DNA of 64,000 nucleotides, taken from Nitrospirota bacterium. GTDB taxonomy: Bacteria; Nitrospirota; Nitrospiria; JACQBZ01. Both the position numbers and the translations under genes were made by a program. Location: positions 38,411-102,410 of the forward strand of contig JACQCA010000019.1 of assembly GCA_016201865.1 (NCBI GenBank), written 5' to 3'. A model generated the notes under the pieces. It saw only the letters and a program-made list of their open reading frames with translations, was not told the DNA's origin and ran no database searches. Shown here in pieces: positions 33,906 through 43,651 of the stretch (within the stretch, counting starts at the first letter, position 1; every line of letters begins with the position of its first letter).

Positions 33906-35897
33906 GTGATCGAGAATAATCGTTACGTCTTAAAACGGTCTTCCGCCGCGCCGGTCTCACCCCGTTTTACAATCGATTATGAAAAGGATCTCAATCCGGC
34001 GCAGTATGCCGCCGCGACCGTCTCGGACGGCCCCGTGCTGGTGATCGCCGGTGCCGGCAGCGGCAAGACGCGCACCCTGGTCTATCGTGTGGCGCGCCTG
34101 ATCGAGTCCGGTCTTCCGCCGCAGCATCTGCTTCTGCTGACCTTCACCCGAAAAGCGGCGCAGGAAATGCTCAATCGGGCCGGTCTTCTCCTCGGAACCG
34201 CCTGCGATCGGGTGGCCGGCGGGACCTTCCACTCCTTCGCCAACACCGTTCTCCGACGGCATGGAGCGGCGATCGGACTGGATCTGGCCTTTACGATCCT
34301 GGATCGGACGGACGCCGAAGACATCATCCAGCTTCTCCGGAACGCCCGCGGGTATGGGGAGCGGGAAAAGCGCTTTCCCCGAAAGAATACGCTGGGCGAG
34401 ATCTTCAGCGCCTCGGCCAATAAGTCGACCGGCCTGGAGGAGATCGTGTTCGGGGAGTATCCCCACTTCTCGGAACATCTCGAAGATATCCGGCAACTGG
34501 AAAAGGCCTATACCGCCTATAAACAGCAGCGGTTTCTCGTAGACTACGATGACCTGCTGCTGAAGCTTAAGGAGCTTCTGGAAACCCATCGCGAGATCCG
34601 CGAACAGCTCTCCGAGGCGTATCGAGCCGTCTTAGTGGATGAATATCAGGATACCAATAAGATTCAGGCCTGCGTGGTCCGGCTCCTCTGCGCCGTCCAT
34701 GAGAACATTATGGCGGTCGGCGACGACGCGCAGAGCATCTATTCCTTTCGGGGCGCGAATTTTAAGAACATCATGGATTTCCCAAAGGAGTTTCCCAAGG
34801 CGCGGATCTTCAAACTGGAAGAGAACTACCGGAGCACTCAACCCATTCTGAATCTGACAAACGAGATCATCAACCGTGCGAAGGAGAAATATCCTAAACA
34901 TCTTTTCAGTCGCAAGGAAGCGGGCCGGCGGCCGGTCTTGGTGCAGGCCGAAGACGAAAACCGGCAGTCGCGATTTGTCTGCCAGAAGGTGCTGGACCTG
35001 AGGGAGGAAGGGGTCCCGCTCGAACAGATCGCGGTTCTCTTCCGTTCCAGTCATCATTCTTTTGATCTGGAGATCGAGTTGGGCAAGCACGGTCTGCCGT
35101 TTGTAAAGCGAGGCGGTTTCAAGTTCATCGAAACGGCCCATGTGAAGGATGTTCTGGCCCATCTCCGTGTCTTGCTGAATCCCCGCGATGCCGTGAGCTG
35201 GAACCGGCTGCTGTTGCTGATCGAAGGGGTGGGGCCCAAGAGGAGCCAGGCCGTCATTGCGGCCCTGGCCAAAGAGACGGACTGGCTCAAGATGCTGAAG
35301 GTCCAGGCAGAGCAGAAAGCGGGCGGGCCGGCGCTGAAAGAGGTGACGCGATTATTTGAGGACCTTCTATCGGCACCCCGTATTCCATCCGAACAACTGC
35401 GCCGCATTTATGATTACTACACGCCGCTGGTATCGCAACGATTCGACGACTACCCAAAACGGATCAAAGATCTCGAGCATCTCTACGCCATTACGGAACG
35501 CTACCTGAAGCTGGACGAATTTCTCAGCGACATCACCCTTGAACCCCCGAACGAGTCGGTCACCGAGATCGAGCCGACCGGGCGGGAAGACGAGAAGCTC
35601 GTTTTATCCACGGTTCATTCCGCCAAGGGTCTTGAGTGGCATACCGTCTTCATCATCTGGGCGCTGGACGGAAAATTCCCATCGTTGTATTCATTCGACA
35701 CGGACGATGAGCTGGAGGAGGAGCGACGGCTTTTGTATGTCGCAGCGACGCGGGCCCAAAAAGGCCTTTATATCACTTATCCCGTGAATGTTTACGACAA
35801 GGCCATGGGGACGGTTTTGTCGAAACCGACCCGTTTTTTAGACGGGATTCCTCGGTCGCTCTATGAAACATGGTCTCTTATAGAAGAAGACATGTAA
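33906..35897 (+). CDS. UvrD/Rep-family superfamily 1 DNA helicase
   Basis: A 663-residue protein. SF1A motifs are in order: Q-motif LNPAQYAA, motif I VIAGAGSGKTRTL, motif II VLVDEYQDTN, motif III VGDDAQSIYSFRGA, motif IV NYRST and, near the end, STVHSAKGLEWHTVFI and YVAATRAQKGLYIT. It is slightly short for UvrD (about 720) and close to Rep/PcrA. It unwinds 3'-5' in repair or replication restart. The start is GTG. It is not linked to AddB or RecC partners, so a stand-alone helicase is most likely. Confidence 0.92.
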   Translation: MIENNRYVLKRSSAAPVSPRFTIDYEKDLNPAQYAAATVSDGPVLVIAGAGSGKTRTLVYRVARLIESGLPPQHLLLLTFTRKAAQEMLNRAGLLLGTACDRVAGGTFHSFANTVLRRHGAAIGLDLAFTILDRTDAEDIIQLLRNARGYGEREKRFPRKNTLGEIFSASANKSTGLEEIVFGEYPHFSEHLEDIRQLEKAYTAYKQQRFLVDYDDLLLKLKELLETHREIREQLSEAYRAVLVDEYQDTNKIQACVVRLLCAVHENIMAVGDDAQSIYSFRGANFKNIMDFPKEFPKARIFKLEENYRSTQPILNLTNEIINRAKEKYPKHLFSRKEAGRRPVLVQAEDENRQSRFVCQKVLDLREEGVPLEQIAVLFRSSHHSFDLEIELGKHGLPFVKRGGFKFIETAHVKDVLAHLRVLLNPRDAVSWNRLLLLIEGVGPKRSQAVIAALAKETDWLKMLKVQAEQKAGGPALKEVTRLFEDLLSAPRIPSEQLRRIYDYYTPLVSQRFDDYPKRIKDLEHLYAITERYLKLDEFLSDITLEPPNESVTEIEPTGREDEKLVLSTVHSAKGLEWHTVFIIWALDGKFPSLYSFDTDDELEEERRLLYVAATRAQKGLYITYPVNVYDKAMGTVLSKPTRFLDGIPRSLYETWSLIEEDM

Positions 35898-35915
35898 AAT
35901 CAGGGGGTTAGCAAA

Positions 35916-35944
35916 TTGACAGCGGGGTGCTCGGATGATAAAGT
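35916..35944 (+). promoter_or_regulatory. Sigma-70-like promoter
   Basis: TTGACA, 17-base spacer, TAAAGT, 36 bases upstream of the exported protein gene at 35980. Confidence 0.6.
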
Positions 35945-35979
35945 AATAATAGAGTATAAAGAAAGGATGTGAAATCGCA

Positions 35980-36696
35980 ATGAAAATACGGCTGCAACTT
36001 GCAGCGGTGGTTCTGCTTCTGAACGTCGTCCTGCCCGGAGCGGGATTTGCTTTTGATGGATCCCTGAATCCTGCCGCATACGAGTCCTGGCGGACCGAGA
36101 TTGTGCCGGAGAGCACACGCACGCTTTTGACCACGTTCTCGACCCATTACGATATGGCTTTTCAGAAAACGCTGAATGATAAGCATGCCTTCTTTTCGCT
36201 TTACTACCGGGACCTGACCACGAACGCCTCCTCAACCTACCTGATGTCGGAAGATCAGCGGCATGCCGAGGCCCGTTTGGTGGCCCGGCAGGCTTTGTCT
36301 TCCGCCATCCGGGAGACGGTCAACGATGTGAATCTCCTCTACACGATCAAGGAGTACGGCCGGGCGATAACCTCGGCCGAGATGAAAGTCCGGGACGGAA
36401 GCATGAATTTTGAAGGGCCGTCTTTGAGCCGAGCGGGCCGTCGCGATGATCCTTTGCCCAATGAGATGCTTCGCAGCAGTCTGGTGTTGATCGACAATGC
36501 CGACTTCGGATTGTGCTTTCGGACGGTTTTCGGATCGGTTCAGACCAACGTGACTTATTTCCTGGCGGGCCACGATATCTTGGGCGCCAGCCTTCAACGG
36601 AATCTTTCCAAACAATCCAGCCTGATCCTGGAATATCGTGTCGCTCCGGACGAACAACGGGCGATGGCCCGGCTGCAACTTCCCTTCCGGTTTTGA
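35980..36696 (+). CDS. Exported protein, unknown
   Basis: A 238-residue protein with a clear signal peptide (LAAVVLLLNVVLPGAGFAF, cleavage about residue 24). The mature part has a helical section (residues 60-120) and then beta segments ending FRF, which hints at an outer-membrane location. No family recognised. It has its own promoter and is convergent with the zinc permease gene. Confidence 0.6.
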   Translation: MKIRLQLAAVVLLLNVVLPGAGFAFDGSLNPAAYESWRTEIVPESTRTLLTTFSTHYDMAFQKTLNDKHAFFSLYYRDLTTNASSTYLMSEDQRHAEARLVARQALSSAIRETVNDVNLLYTIKEYGRAITSAEMKVRDGSMNFEGPSLSRAGRRDDPLPNEMLRSSLVLIDNADFGLCFRTVFGSVQTNVTYFLAGHDILGASLQRNLSKQSSLILEYRVAPDEQRAMARLQLPFRF

Positions 36697-36716
36697 CAGT
36701 TCCTCTTTTCCCCTTC

Positions 36717-37553
36717 CTAAGATTTCTGAGTTCTTACAGGCAACTGCGATGTTCGACGTTTGGGCGAGAACAGAACCGCCAGAAAGAAAAAGGCCGTTGC
36801 CAAGAGAACGATTGCGGCGCCCGACGGGATGTCCATCGCGAAGGAAAGAAACATGCCCGAGACGCTGGAGAGCACGCCGAACAGGATCGAAATGATCATC
36901 ATTCCCTTCATGCTGCGGGTCAATTGGTAGGCGGTTGCGGCCGGGATCAGAATCATGGCGTACACCAGGACCGCTCCCACGGCCTTGAGCGAAACGACGA
37001 TCGTCAGCGCGATCAGGCTGATGAGGAGGAAAAAGAGATTGCGCGCCGGGATTCCGGAGGCCTCGGCCATTTCTTGATCGAAGGCGATGAACTGGAGTTC
37101 TTTGTAGAAGAGAAAGACCGCCGCCAGAACCGCCAGACCCAGCCCGGCGATCACGGCCAGATCAAAGGGCGTGACCGACAGGATGCTCCCGAAGAGGTAG
37201 CCGTACAGCTCGGCGTTGTAGGCCTTCATGAAGCCGATGAACAGAATCGCCATCGCCATCGTGGAGGTGTAGAAGATGCCGATCGAGACATCCAGTTTCA
37301 TCCGGCCTTTTTCGACCAAGAGTCCGGTGATCCAGACCGTCATCAGTCCGAACATCACCGCCATGCCCATCGGATTCAGGTTCAGGAGAAACGCCAACGC
37401 CACGCCGGCAAAGGCGGCGTGAGCGGTGCCAGCGCCGATAAACGAAAGCCCTTTCAGAACGACGAAAACGCCGATCGCCGAGCAGAGAATCCCGATCAAT
37501 ACGGAGGCCAGCAGCGCCCGCTGCATGAAGCCGTAGGCCATCATCTCAAGCAT
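36717..37553 (-). CDS. znuB: Zinc/manganese ABC transporter permease
   Basis: A 278-residue ABC-3 family permease with about eight membrane helices. GAGTAHAAFAGVALAFLL is the conserved ABC-3 stretch with a His near the metal path, and AVGAVLVYAMILIPAATAY is the typical later helix. It forms the channel with the ATPase encoded just upstream; the start overlaps the ATPase stop by eight bases. It is the last gene of the long minus-strand series. Confidence 0.88.
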   Translation of the reverse strand: MLEMMAYGFMQRALLASVLIGILCSAIGVFVVLKGLSFIGAGTAHAAFAGVALAFLLNLNPMGMAVMFGLMTVWITGLLVEKGRMKLDVSIGIFYTSTMAMAILFIGFMKAYNAELYGYLFGSILSVTPFDLAVIAGLGLAVLAAVFLFYKELQFIAFDQEMAEASGIPARNLFFLLISLIALTIVVSLKAVGAVLVYAMILIPAATAYQLTRSMKGMMIISILFGVLSSVSGMFLSFAMDIPSGAAIVLLATAFFFLAVLFSPKRRTSQLPVRTQKS

Positions 37554-38325
37554 GGTGATAATCTCCGACGATCACGAACCCCTTCTCCGTAACCATGACC
37601 TCTTTGCCGTAAACCTGCGAAAGGATCTCTTTGGTCAGGACCTCCTTGGGGGGGCCGGCGGCGTAGAGCTGGGTCTTGAGCAAGGCCAGCCGATTGACGA
37701 ACGGAACGATCATGTTGATGTCGTGGGTGACGAGCAGGACGGTCAGGTGCAGCGTCTCGTGGAGTTTTTTGATCAGTTCCAGGAGGGTCCGCTGCGTCGG
37801 CAGGTCGATCCCCGTCGTCGGTTCGTCCAGCAGGAGCACCTGGGGTTGTTGGGCAAGCGCCCGGGCGATGAAGACGCGCTGCTGCTGTCCGCCGGACAAA
37901 TGCCCCAACGGCATATCGAGACAGTCCGACAGCCCCGCCTCCTCGATGGCCCGCCGGGCGATCTCGTGATCGGCGCGTGAAGGACGACGGAAAAGACCGA
38001 TTGAACTGAACCGTCCCATCAAAACCGCCTCAAAGACCGTGAGGGGAAAGTTTTCATCGACCAGTTCCTTCTGCGGGAGATAACCGATCCGGGCCCGATG
38101 ACGGCAACGGAGTTTCTCGCAGGCGCAATCGAAAATCCGGACCTGGCCCGAGATCGGCGGGATCAGGCCCAGCAGGGCCCGCAGCAGCGTGGTCTTACCG
38201 GAACCGTTGGGGCCGATGATTCCGATAAATTCGCCTTCCATGATCTCCAGCGTGATCTCGTCCAGGGCGATCCGGTGAGGGAATCCGAAGCTGGCCTTTG
38301 AAAATCGGATGATCGGTTCGGCCAC
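37546..38325 (-). CDS. znuC: Zinc/manganese ABC transporter ATP-binding protein
   Basis: A 259-residue ATPase. Walker A GPNGSGKTTLL, signature LSGGQQQRVFIARAL, Walker B VLLLDEPTTGID and the H-loop VTHD are all intact. GTG at 38325, seven bases after the znuA stop with AGGA upstream, is preferred over a TTG inside znuA. It powers uptake with the permease and the binding protein on either side. A cluster of Cys (FDCACEKLRCRH) in the mid-domain is unusual and could bind metal. Confidence 0.88.
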   Translation of the reverse strand: MAEPIIRFSKASFGFPHRIALDEITLEIMEGEFIGIIGPNGSGKTTLLRALLGLIPPISGQVRIFDCACEKLRCRHRARIGYLPQKELVDENFPLTVFEAVLMGRFSSIGLFRRPSRADHEIARRAIEEAGLSDCLDMPLGHLSGGQQQRVFIARALAQQPQVLLLDEPTTGIDLPTQRTLLELIKKLHETLHLTVLLVTHDINMIVPFVNRLALLKTQLYAAGPPKEVLTKEILSQVYGKEVMVTEKGFVIVGDYHHA

Positions 38326-38332
38326 GGCGGTT

Positions 38333-39262
38333 TTAATCCTGCAAGGCGTTGACAAGTTGATCGACGTCGTATTCTATCATAGAACGGTACGTCTCCGCAC
38401 CCGGAACGGCCCCTGGGATGGGGGTCAGGACGACCACCGCGGCACCGGTCTCCTGGGCGAGCATCTGAGGCAGCTTCGGGTTCAGTTGGGGTTCGGAGAC
38501 GATGACGCGGATTTTCTCGGTCTTGATCATCCGGATCAGATCGAAAAGATGTTTTGCGGAAGGTTCGGTTCCGACTTGAGGGGTAATACTGCCGCGGATC
38601 GTGAATCCGAATCGTCGTGCGAAATAGGACCAGGCGGCATGATGCGTGACGATCTGTTTGTTGCGAAGCGGTCGGAGTTTTATCAACAGCCGCTGCTGGG
38701 TTGCATCCAGATCTTTAATGTACTCGGTCTGATTCCGCAGATAATAATCTTGATGCGCCGGGTCGATCTTCAGCAAGCCCTCGGTGATATGGCGGAGCAT
38801 CCGCTTGACGTTTTCGGGGTCGAGCCAGATGTGAGGGTCTCCCAACGAATGCGAATCGTTGTGGTTTTCCTGGTTCTTCAGCAGCGCCACGCCCGTGGAC
38901 GTCGTGACGATCAGAAGCCGGCGGTTGTCGGCGTTTTTGATGAGCGCCTGCACCCATACCTCCAGCCCCAATCCGATCTGGACCAGCATTTGGGCTTCCT
39001 GAATCGAGATGATATCGGTCGGTTTGGGCGTATAGGTATGTTCGCTTTCCAGTCCGTTGAGCAGGCTCGTGACCGCGACGCGATCCCGGCCGACCTGTTG
39101 AACCAGATCCTTAAGGACGGGAAAGGTCGCGACGACCTTGATCGGCGGGTTCGAACCGGCGGATTCGAGCGCGCGGGCCGACGGCATGCCCGGTTCGATT
39201 TCCAACAACAGGCTCGCCAGCACAAGGAGTCGCAGCGCCGTCTTTTTTCGGTGAAGAATCAA
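38333..39262 (-). CDS. znuA: ZnuA-type periplasmic metal-binding protein
   Basis: A 309-residue cluster-9 binding protein with signal peptide. Ligands are visible: His in SEHTYTPKP, His in DPHIWLDP, His in VTHHAAWSYFA and Glu in VSEPQLNP. The His-rich loop of E. coli ZnuA is short here (NQENHNDSHS). Zinc is most likely, manganese possible. It is 28 bp downstream of hinT and followed by znuC and znuB. No Zur box was seen; expression may depend on the his superoperon. Confidence 0.87.
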   Translation of the reverse strand: MILHRKKTALRLLVLASLLLEIEPGMPSARALESAGSNPPIKVVATFPVLKDLVQQVGRDRVAVTSLLNGLESEHTYTPKPTDIISIQEAQMLVQIGLGLEVWVQALIKNADNRRLLIVTTSTGVALLKNQENHNDSHSLGDPHIWLDPENVKRMLRHITEGLLKIDPAHQDYYLRNQTEYIKDLDATQQRLLIKLRPLRNKQIVTHHAAWSYFARRFGFTIRGSITPQVGTEPSAKHLFDLIRMIKTEKIRVIVSEPQLNPKLPQMLAQETGAAVVVLTPIPGAVPGAETYRSMIEYDVDQLVNALQD

Positions 39263-39289
39263 GCGGATTATCTCCGGATCGTGTCCGTT

Positions 39290-39634
39290 TTATCCCGGCG
39301 GCCAGGCCATCGGACGGCCGCCCAGGAGATGGATGTGAAGGTGGTAGACGGTTTGCCCCCCGTCCGGGCCGGTATTGATGACGGTTCGAAATCCGTCCCG
39401 GGCGAGGTTGCGGGCTTGGGCCAGTTTGTTCACGATCAGGAACAGCGAACCCATCAGGTCCCGGTCCGTCGGAGTAAGATGAGACAACGAATCGAGATGC
39501 TTCTTGGGCACGACGAGGATATGCACCGGGGCCTGAGGATGGACGTCCTCAAATGCCAGAACGGTATCGTCCTCATGGACGATTCGGCTCGGGATCTCTT
39601 TTTTAACCAGACGGCAGAATAGACACGAGGTCAT
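39290..39634 (-). CDS. HIT-family hydrolase (HinT-like)
   Basis: A 114-residue protein with the HIT motif HLHIHLLGGR near the C-terminus and N-terminal SCLFCRLVKKEIPS with C-x2-C, typical of HinT. It hydrolyses nucleoside phosphoramidates. It begins one base after the hisIE stop and is part of the his series; the link to histidine synthesis is frequent in this operon type but not explained biochemically. Confidence 0.92.
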   Translation of the reverse strand: MTSCLFCRLVKKEIPSRIVHEDDTVLAFEDVHPQAPVHILVVPKKHLDSLSHLTPTDRDLMGSLFLIVNKLAQARNLARDGFRTVINTGPDGGQTVYHLHIHLLGGRPMAWPPG

Positions 39635-39635
39635 C

Positions 39636-40316
39636 TTACGATCTCCGGGATCGAACGGTCTTGCTCATCTTGCCGAAACGTTTCTCAAGTTCTTGATAGA
39701 CATCGGACGGCGCGATGCCGTGGTGGCCCATCAAGACCAGGGTATGAAACCAAAGATCGGCGATCTCCCAGACAATCTCGGAAGTGCGACTGTTCTTTGA
39801 GCCGATGATCAGCTCTCCCGATTCTTCTCCGATCTTTTTAAGAATGGCATCCCGTCCCGAATGAAATAATAGAGAAACATAGGATTTTCGCTTTGGGGAC
39901 CGTTTCCGATCGAGAATGACGTCGTAAATCCGATCCAGGATCGCGGCGGTGGAGGACCGGGATGAGATTCGTCGGACCCGGCCGTTTCGGATCGTTCTGA
40001 AAAAACAGGACCGTCGGCCCGTATGACAGGCCGGTCCGTCCGGTTCGACGCGGACCAGCACGGCGTCCCGGTCGCAGTCGATCCGGATCTCTTTAAGCCC
40101 CAGATAATTTCCGGAGGTCGCTCCTTTATGCCAGAGGGCTTTTCGTGATCGACTCCAGAAATGGACCTGCCCCGTCCGGATCGTCTTCACGAACGCTTCA
40201 CGGTTCATATAGGCCATCATCAAGACGGTGCCGTCGCGGTGATCCTGGACGACGGCCGGGATCAATCCCTCGGCATCGAATGTCAACTTCGTCGGCGGTT
40301 GTTTTCGAGAGCTCAC
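39636..40316 (-). CDS. hisIE: Phosphoribosyl-AMP cyclohydrolase / phosphoribosyl-ATP pyrophosphatase
   Basis: A 226-residue bifunctional enzyme. N-terminal HisI has [22 protein letters not shown] and the zinc site [21 protein letters not shown]-terminal HisE has [10 protein letters not shown] and [13 protein letters not shown]. It catalyses steps 2 and 3 of histidine synthesis. It overlaps hisF by four bases. The linker between the halves ([19 protein letters not shown]) is normal for fused HisIE. Confidence 0.93.
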   Translation of the reverse strand: MSSRKQPPTKLTFDAEGLIPAVVQDHRDGTVLMMAYMNREAFVKTIRTGQVHFWSRSRKALWHKGATSGNYLGLKEIRIDCDRDAVLVRVEPDGPACHTGRRSCFFRTIRNGRVRRISSRSSTAAILDRIYDVILDRKRSPKRKSYVSLLFHSGRDAILKKIGEESGELIIGSKNSRTSEIVWEIADLWFHTLVLMGHHGIAPSDVYQELEKRFGKMSKTVRSRRS

Positions 40317-41086
40317 ACGGACCTCACCGGCAATCGGACCCGAATCCCTTTTGCATCGAGATAATTTTTGGCCTCGGGGAGGGTGTGTTGTTTATAATGG
40401 AAGATCGAGGCGGCCAGAACGGCATCGGCCTGCCCGACAGTTAAGACGTCGTAGAGATGTTCCAGTCGGCCGGCCCCGCCCGACGCGATGATCGGAATCG
40501 AGACGGCTTGAGCGACGGTCCGCGTGAGTTCGAGATCGTAGCCGTTTTGGGTGCCGTCTTGATCCATGCTGGTCAGGAGAATCTCGCCCGCACCGGCTTC
40601 GGCCATTCGGGCCGCCCAGGCCACGGCGTCCAGACCGGCGAGCCGGCGGCCTCCGTGGGTATAGACTTGCCAGGAACCCGACGCCCGTTTCGCGTCGATC
40701 GCCACGACGATGCATTGGCTTCCGAAACGCTCGACGGCGGCCGTGACAAAAGCCGGATCTTCCACGGCCGCGGTGTTGATCGAGACCTTGTCGGCCCCGG
40801 CCATTAAGAGATCCCGAATATCCTGCAGGGTTCGAGTTCCTCCGCCGACCGTGAGCGGCATAAACACCTCGGCCGCGGTGCGTTCCACAACCTCCAATAG
40901 GATCTTCCGCTTTTCGTGGGAGGCGGTGATGTCGAGGTAGCAGAGCTCATCGGCTCCTTCGGCATCGTAATGACGGGCGATCTCGACCGGATCGCCGGCG
41001 TCGCGGAGATTGACGAATCCAACCCCTTTCACGACCCGCCCGTCTTTGACATCCAAACAAGGGATGATTCTCTTGGCCAGCATCAA
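40313..41086 (-). CDS. hisF: Imidazole glycerol phosphate synthase, cyclase subunit
   Basis: A 257-residue TIM barrel. [16 protein letters not shown] holds the first catalytic Asp, [10 protein letters not shown] the second catalytic Asp, and [12 protein letters not shown] the phosphate-binding loop. With HisH it forms IGP and AICAR. It overlaps hisA and hisIE by four bases each. Confidence 0.96.
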   Translation of the reverse strand: MMLAKRIIPCLDVKDGRVVKGVGFVNLRDAGDPVEIARHYDAEGADELCYLDITASHEKRKILLEVVERTAAEVFMPLTVGGGTRTLQDIRDLLMAGADKVSINTAAVEDPAFVTAAVERFGSQCIVVAIDAKRASGSWQVYTHGGRRLAGLDAVAWAARMAEAGAGEILLTSMDQDGTQNGYDLELTRTVAQAVSIPIIASGGAGRLEHLYDVLTVGQADAVLAASIFHYKQHTLPEAKNYLDAKGIRVRLPVRSV

Positions 41087-41814
41087 ACCGCGCCTCGGGC
41101 CAGGTCAATGGCCTCGTTCAATTGAACGTCGCCGGTGTATAGGGCCTTGCCGATGATGACGCCGATCACGCCGGGGGGCTCCAATGCGAGCAGCGACCGG
41201 ATATCCTCAAGGGAGGAGATTCCGCCGGAGGCAACGATCGGGGTCCGAACGGCGCGGGCCAGATTGCGGATCGCGTCCAGATTCGGTCCTTTGAGCATGC
41301 CGTCCCGTTTAACATCGGTAAAGATGACGGACAAGATTCCAAGCCCATCGAGCCGACTCGCAAAATCGATCGCCGATTGTTCGGTCGCTTCCGTCCATCC
41401 CTGCACCAGCACCTTTCCGTCGCGGGTATCCAGCCCGACGGATATACGGCCAGGGAATGAGACGCAGGCCGATTTTAAGAATTGGATGTCTGTCACCACT
41501 TTCGTGCCTAAAACAAGCTTAGAGGCCCCACTTTTTATATAATAATCAATATTTTCATATGTTCTTATCCCACCAGCAACCTGAATCGGTGCCTTGACAG
41601 TGCGGATGATCTCCACAATAACTTCGCTGTTTTTGAGAGTTCCGCTGAAGGCCCCGTCCAGATCCACGACATGGATCAACTCGGCCCCTTCGGATTCCCA
41701 TCGGCGCGCGACCGCAACCGGATCATCGGAGTAAATGGATTCGGTTCCTAACCGTCCCTGTCGGAGTCGGATGCATCGGCCGTCTTTAATGTCGATTGCC
41801 GGGATGATCAGCAT
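41083..41814 (-). CDS. hisA: ProFAR isomerase
   Basis: A 243-residue TIM barrel starting [20 protein letters not shown], with [15 protein letters not shown] and the phosphate loop GGISSLEDI. It isomerises ProFAR to PRFAR. The start is immediately after the lipoprotein stop codon (no gap) and its stop overlaps hisF. The segment around [12 protein letters not shown] is locally A+T-rich with codons such as ATA, unlike its surroundings, but the protein is intact. Confidence 0.95.
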   Translation of the reverse strand: MLIIPAIDIKDGRCIRLRQGRLGTESIYSDDPVAVARRWESEGAELIHVVDLDGAFSGTLKNSEVIVEIIRTVKAPIQVAGGIRTYENIDYYIKSGASKLVLGTKVVTDIQFLKSACVSFPGRISVGLDTRDGKVLVQGWTEATEQSAIDFASRLDGLGILSVIFTDVKRDGMLKGPNLDAIRNLARAVRTPIVASGGISSLEDIRSLLALEPPGVIGVIIGKALYTGDVQLNEAIDLARGAV

Positions 41815-42453
41815 TTAGTCGGTCTTAAGTTTAGCCCACGGGGATGCGGCCAGGACCCGCTCAACGCCGTCTTCGGACAGCTCGGCCGCCGTGAGCCATC
41901 GCCCTTTGCGTTTAAAGAAAAGGCGAAAGGCCGTGATATCCTCCATCAACGACTTTTGTGTTTCGTGATAGCTGGCTTTCCAGAGAAGATGGCCGTCTTC
42001 CGTACTGATGAGTTGGACTGTAAATCCAACCGAGGCCGGTTTCCGGATCCCGAGCGCGGAGCCCTCCCGCTCGCTGAACATCGAAACGGTGCCGAACAAC
42101 ACCGACTGGGCATTTAACTGTTTTCCAACCTGTTGGGCCCGTTGGAGATCGGAGGGGGGTGCGGTCTCGCCGCCCGGAGGGGCGGTTTCCGGTTCCTGCC
42201 AGCGCATCACGGTCAGATGCCGTTCAAGAAGTTTCCGGTAAAACAGATCCGTTACGATTTGTGTCGCGCCTTGTTCAACCGCGCCGGATCGAATCTCGCC
42301 GGTCGTCTGGGGTTCCACGACGAACGGCATGAGACCAACCACCCGGACGGAATGTTTTTCAATGTCGGCGAACAACGAGCTTTCGATATATTTCGGCCCG
42401 CAGCCGGCCAGGCCGGTTAAAACCAGTGCGAGTATTGTCGCGATTATCGGCAT
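41815..42453 (-). CDS. Lipoprotein encoded inside the his operon
   Basis: A 212-residue lipoprotein with lipobox LAGC (Cys18) and a mature domain resembling LpoB/GNA1162-like alpha-beta lipoproteins: VRVVGLMPFVVEP, VTDLFYRKLLERH and AQSVLFGTVSMFSERE. The order strand, helix with family pattern, then strand is typical. It overlaps the 3' end of hisH by ten bases and abuts hisA, so it is co-translated with histidine enzymes, which is unexpected for an envelope protein. No histidine role is known. Confidence 0.7.
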   Translation of the reverse strand: MPIIATILALVLTGLAGCGPKYIESSLFADIEKHSVRVVGLMPFVVEPQTTGEIRSGAVEQGATQIVTDLFYRKLLERHLTVMRWQEPETAPPGGETAPPSDLQRAQQVGKQLNAQSVLFGTVSMFSEREGSALGIRKPASVGFTVQLISTEDGHLLWKASYHETQKSLMEDITAFRLFFKRKGRWLTAAELSEDGVERVLAASPWAKLKTD

Positions 42454-43061
42454 TGCGCAAAATTCCGAAGGAGCATCAAACCGACCGACTGACTTTTTTC
42501 CGGATGAAACTGGCAGGCGAAGACGTTGCCGGAGGCGATGCTCGAGGCGAAGGTCCCGCCGTAGTCGGTTGTGGTCGCGATGAGGCCCGGGTCGTCGGGC
42601 ACCGCATAATAGGAATGGACAAAATAGACCATCGCATCGGCCGGAAGGCCTTGAAGGACAGGCACGGATTTTTTGATCTCAAGGGTATTCCAACCCATAT
42701 GCGGCACCTTCAGGTCGCCGGTCTTGAAGCGGACGACGCGTCCCGGAATCCATCCCAGCCCTTTATGGAGGCCGAATTCCTCGCTTTCCGTCAATAAGAG
42801 TTGCAGCCCCAAACAGATTCCGAGAAACGGTTTTCCGCTTGCGAGGGCCCGTCGGATGGGATCGATCAGACCCAATCGTTCGAGATTGCGCATGCAATCC
42901 GGAAAAGCGCCTACGCCGGGGAGAACCGCATGGCTCGCATCCGAAATGATCCGAGTCTCGCGGGTGATCATCGCCGTGTATCCCAACCGTTCGAAGGCCT
43001 TCGAGACGCTTCGAAGGTTGCCCATGCCGTAGTCGATGATGGCGATCGTCGTTCGATTCAA
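42444..43061 (-). CDS. hisH: Imidazole glycerol phosphate synthase, glutaminase subunit
   Basis: A 205-residue class I glutamine amidotransferase. The nucleophile is in [14 protein letters not shown], and the His-Glu pair is in [21 protein letters not shown] is the HisH-specific loop. It supplies ammonia to HisF. It overlaps hisB upstream by four bases. Confidence 0.95.
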   Translation of the reverse strand: MNRTTIAIIDYGMGNLRSVSKAFERLGYTAMITRETRIISDASHAVLPGVGAFPDCMRNLERLGLIDPIRRALASGKPFLGICLGLQLLLTESEEFGLHKGLGWIPGRVVRFKTGDLKVPHMGWNTLEIKKSVPVLQGLPADAMVYFVHSYYAVPDDPGLIATTTDYGGTFASSIASGNVFACQFHPEKSQSVGLMLLRNFAQCR

Positions 43062-43651
43062 AGTTTGCCCTTCGTCGAAGGGACGCCCTGCGTTCGGGCA
43101 TCCCGTTGCACCGCTTGGTCCAGGGCCCGCCCGAAGGCCTTGAAAACCGCCTCCAGGATATGGTGAGGGTTCTTCCCATAGGGGACGTTGATATGGAGCG
43201 TGATTCCGCTGTGGACGACGAAGGCCTTGAAAAACTCCTCGATCAGCTCCACATCAAAATTGCGGATCATCTGCTTTTTCGGCAGCGGGACCTCATAGAT
43301 CAGATACGGCCTTCCTGAAAAATCCAGGTCCACGCGGGCGATCGACTCATCCATCGGCACCGAGAAGGAGCCGTACCGGCAGAGACCCTGCTTGTCCCGA
43401 GCCGCCTTGGCCACGGTTTCTCCGAGGACGATCCCGATGTCCTCCACCGTGTGATGGAAATCAACCTCGGTGTCCCCTTTCGCGGTCACCGTGAGGTCGA
43501 ACCGACCGTGTTTGGCCATCAAGGTCAACATGTGATCCAAAAACGGCATGGTTGTTCGGACGCTGCTCTGTCCGGTGCCGTCCAGGTCCAGACGAATCCG
43601 GACCTCGGTCTCGGTCGTCGTCCTTGAAACCTCGGCATGACGCGTCTTCAT
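43058..43651 (-). CDS. hisB: Imidazoleglycerol-phosphate dehydratase
   Basis: A 197-residue monofunctional dehydratase (no HisN phosphatase domain). Manganese-ligand motifs are present: [41 protein letters not shown]. It makes imidazole acetol phosphate. It is coupled by four-base overlaps to hisD and hisH. The histidinol-phosphatase and aminotransferase (HisC) functions are not encoded in the window. Confidence 0.95.
   Translation of the reverse strand: MKTRHAEVSRTTTETEVRIRLDLDGTGQSSVRTTMPFLDHMLTLMAKHGRFDLTVTAKGDTEVDFHHTVEDIGIVLGETVAKAARDKQGLCRYGSFSVPMDESIARVDLDFSGRPYLIYEVPLPKKQMIRNFDVELIEEFFKAFVVHSGITLHINVPYGKNPHHILEAVFKAFGRALDQAVQRDARTQGVPSTKGKL

Noticed and set aside
36513..37592. 359-residue frame opposite znuB
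   Set aside because: Low-complexity Asp/His/Gln/Arg sequence from antisense of membrane helices.
38309..39622. 437-residue frame opposite znuA and hinT
   Set aside because: It spans two real genes in antisense and has no family signature.
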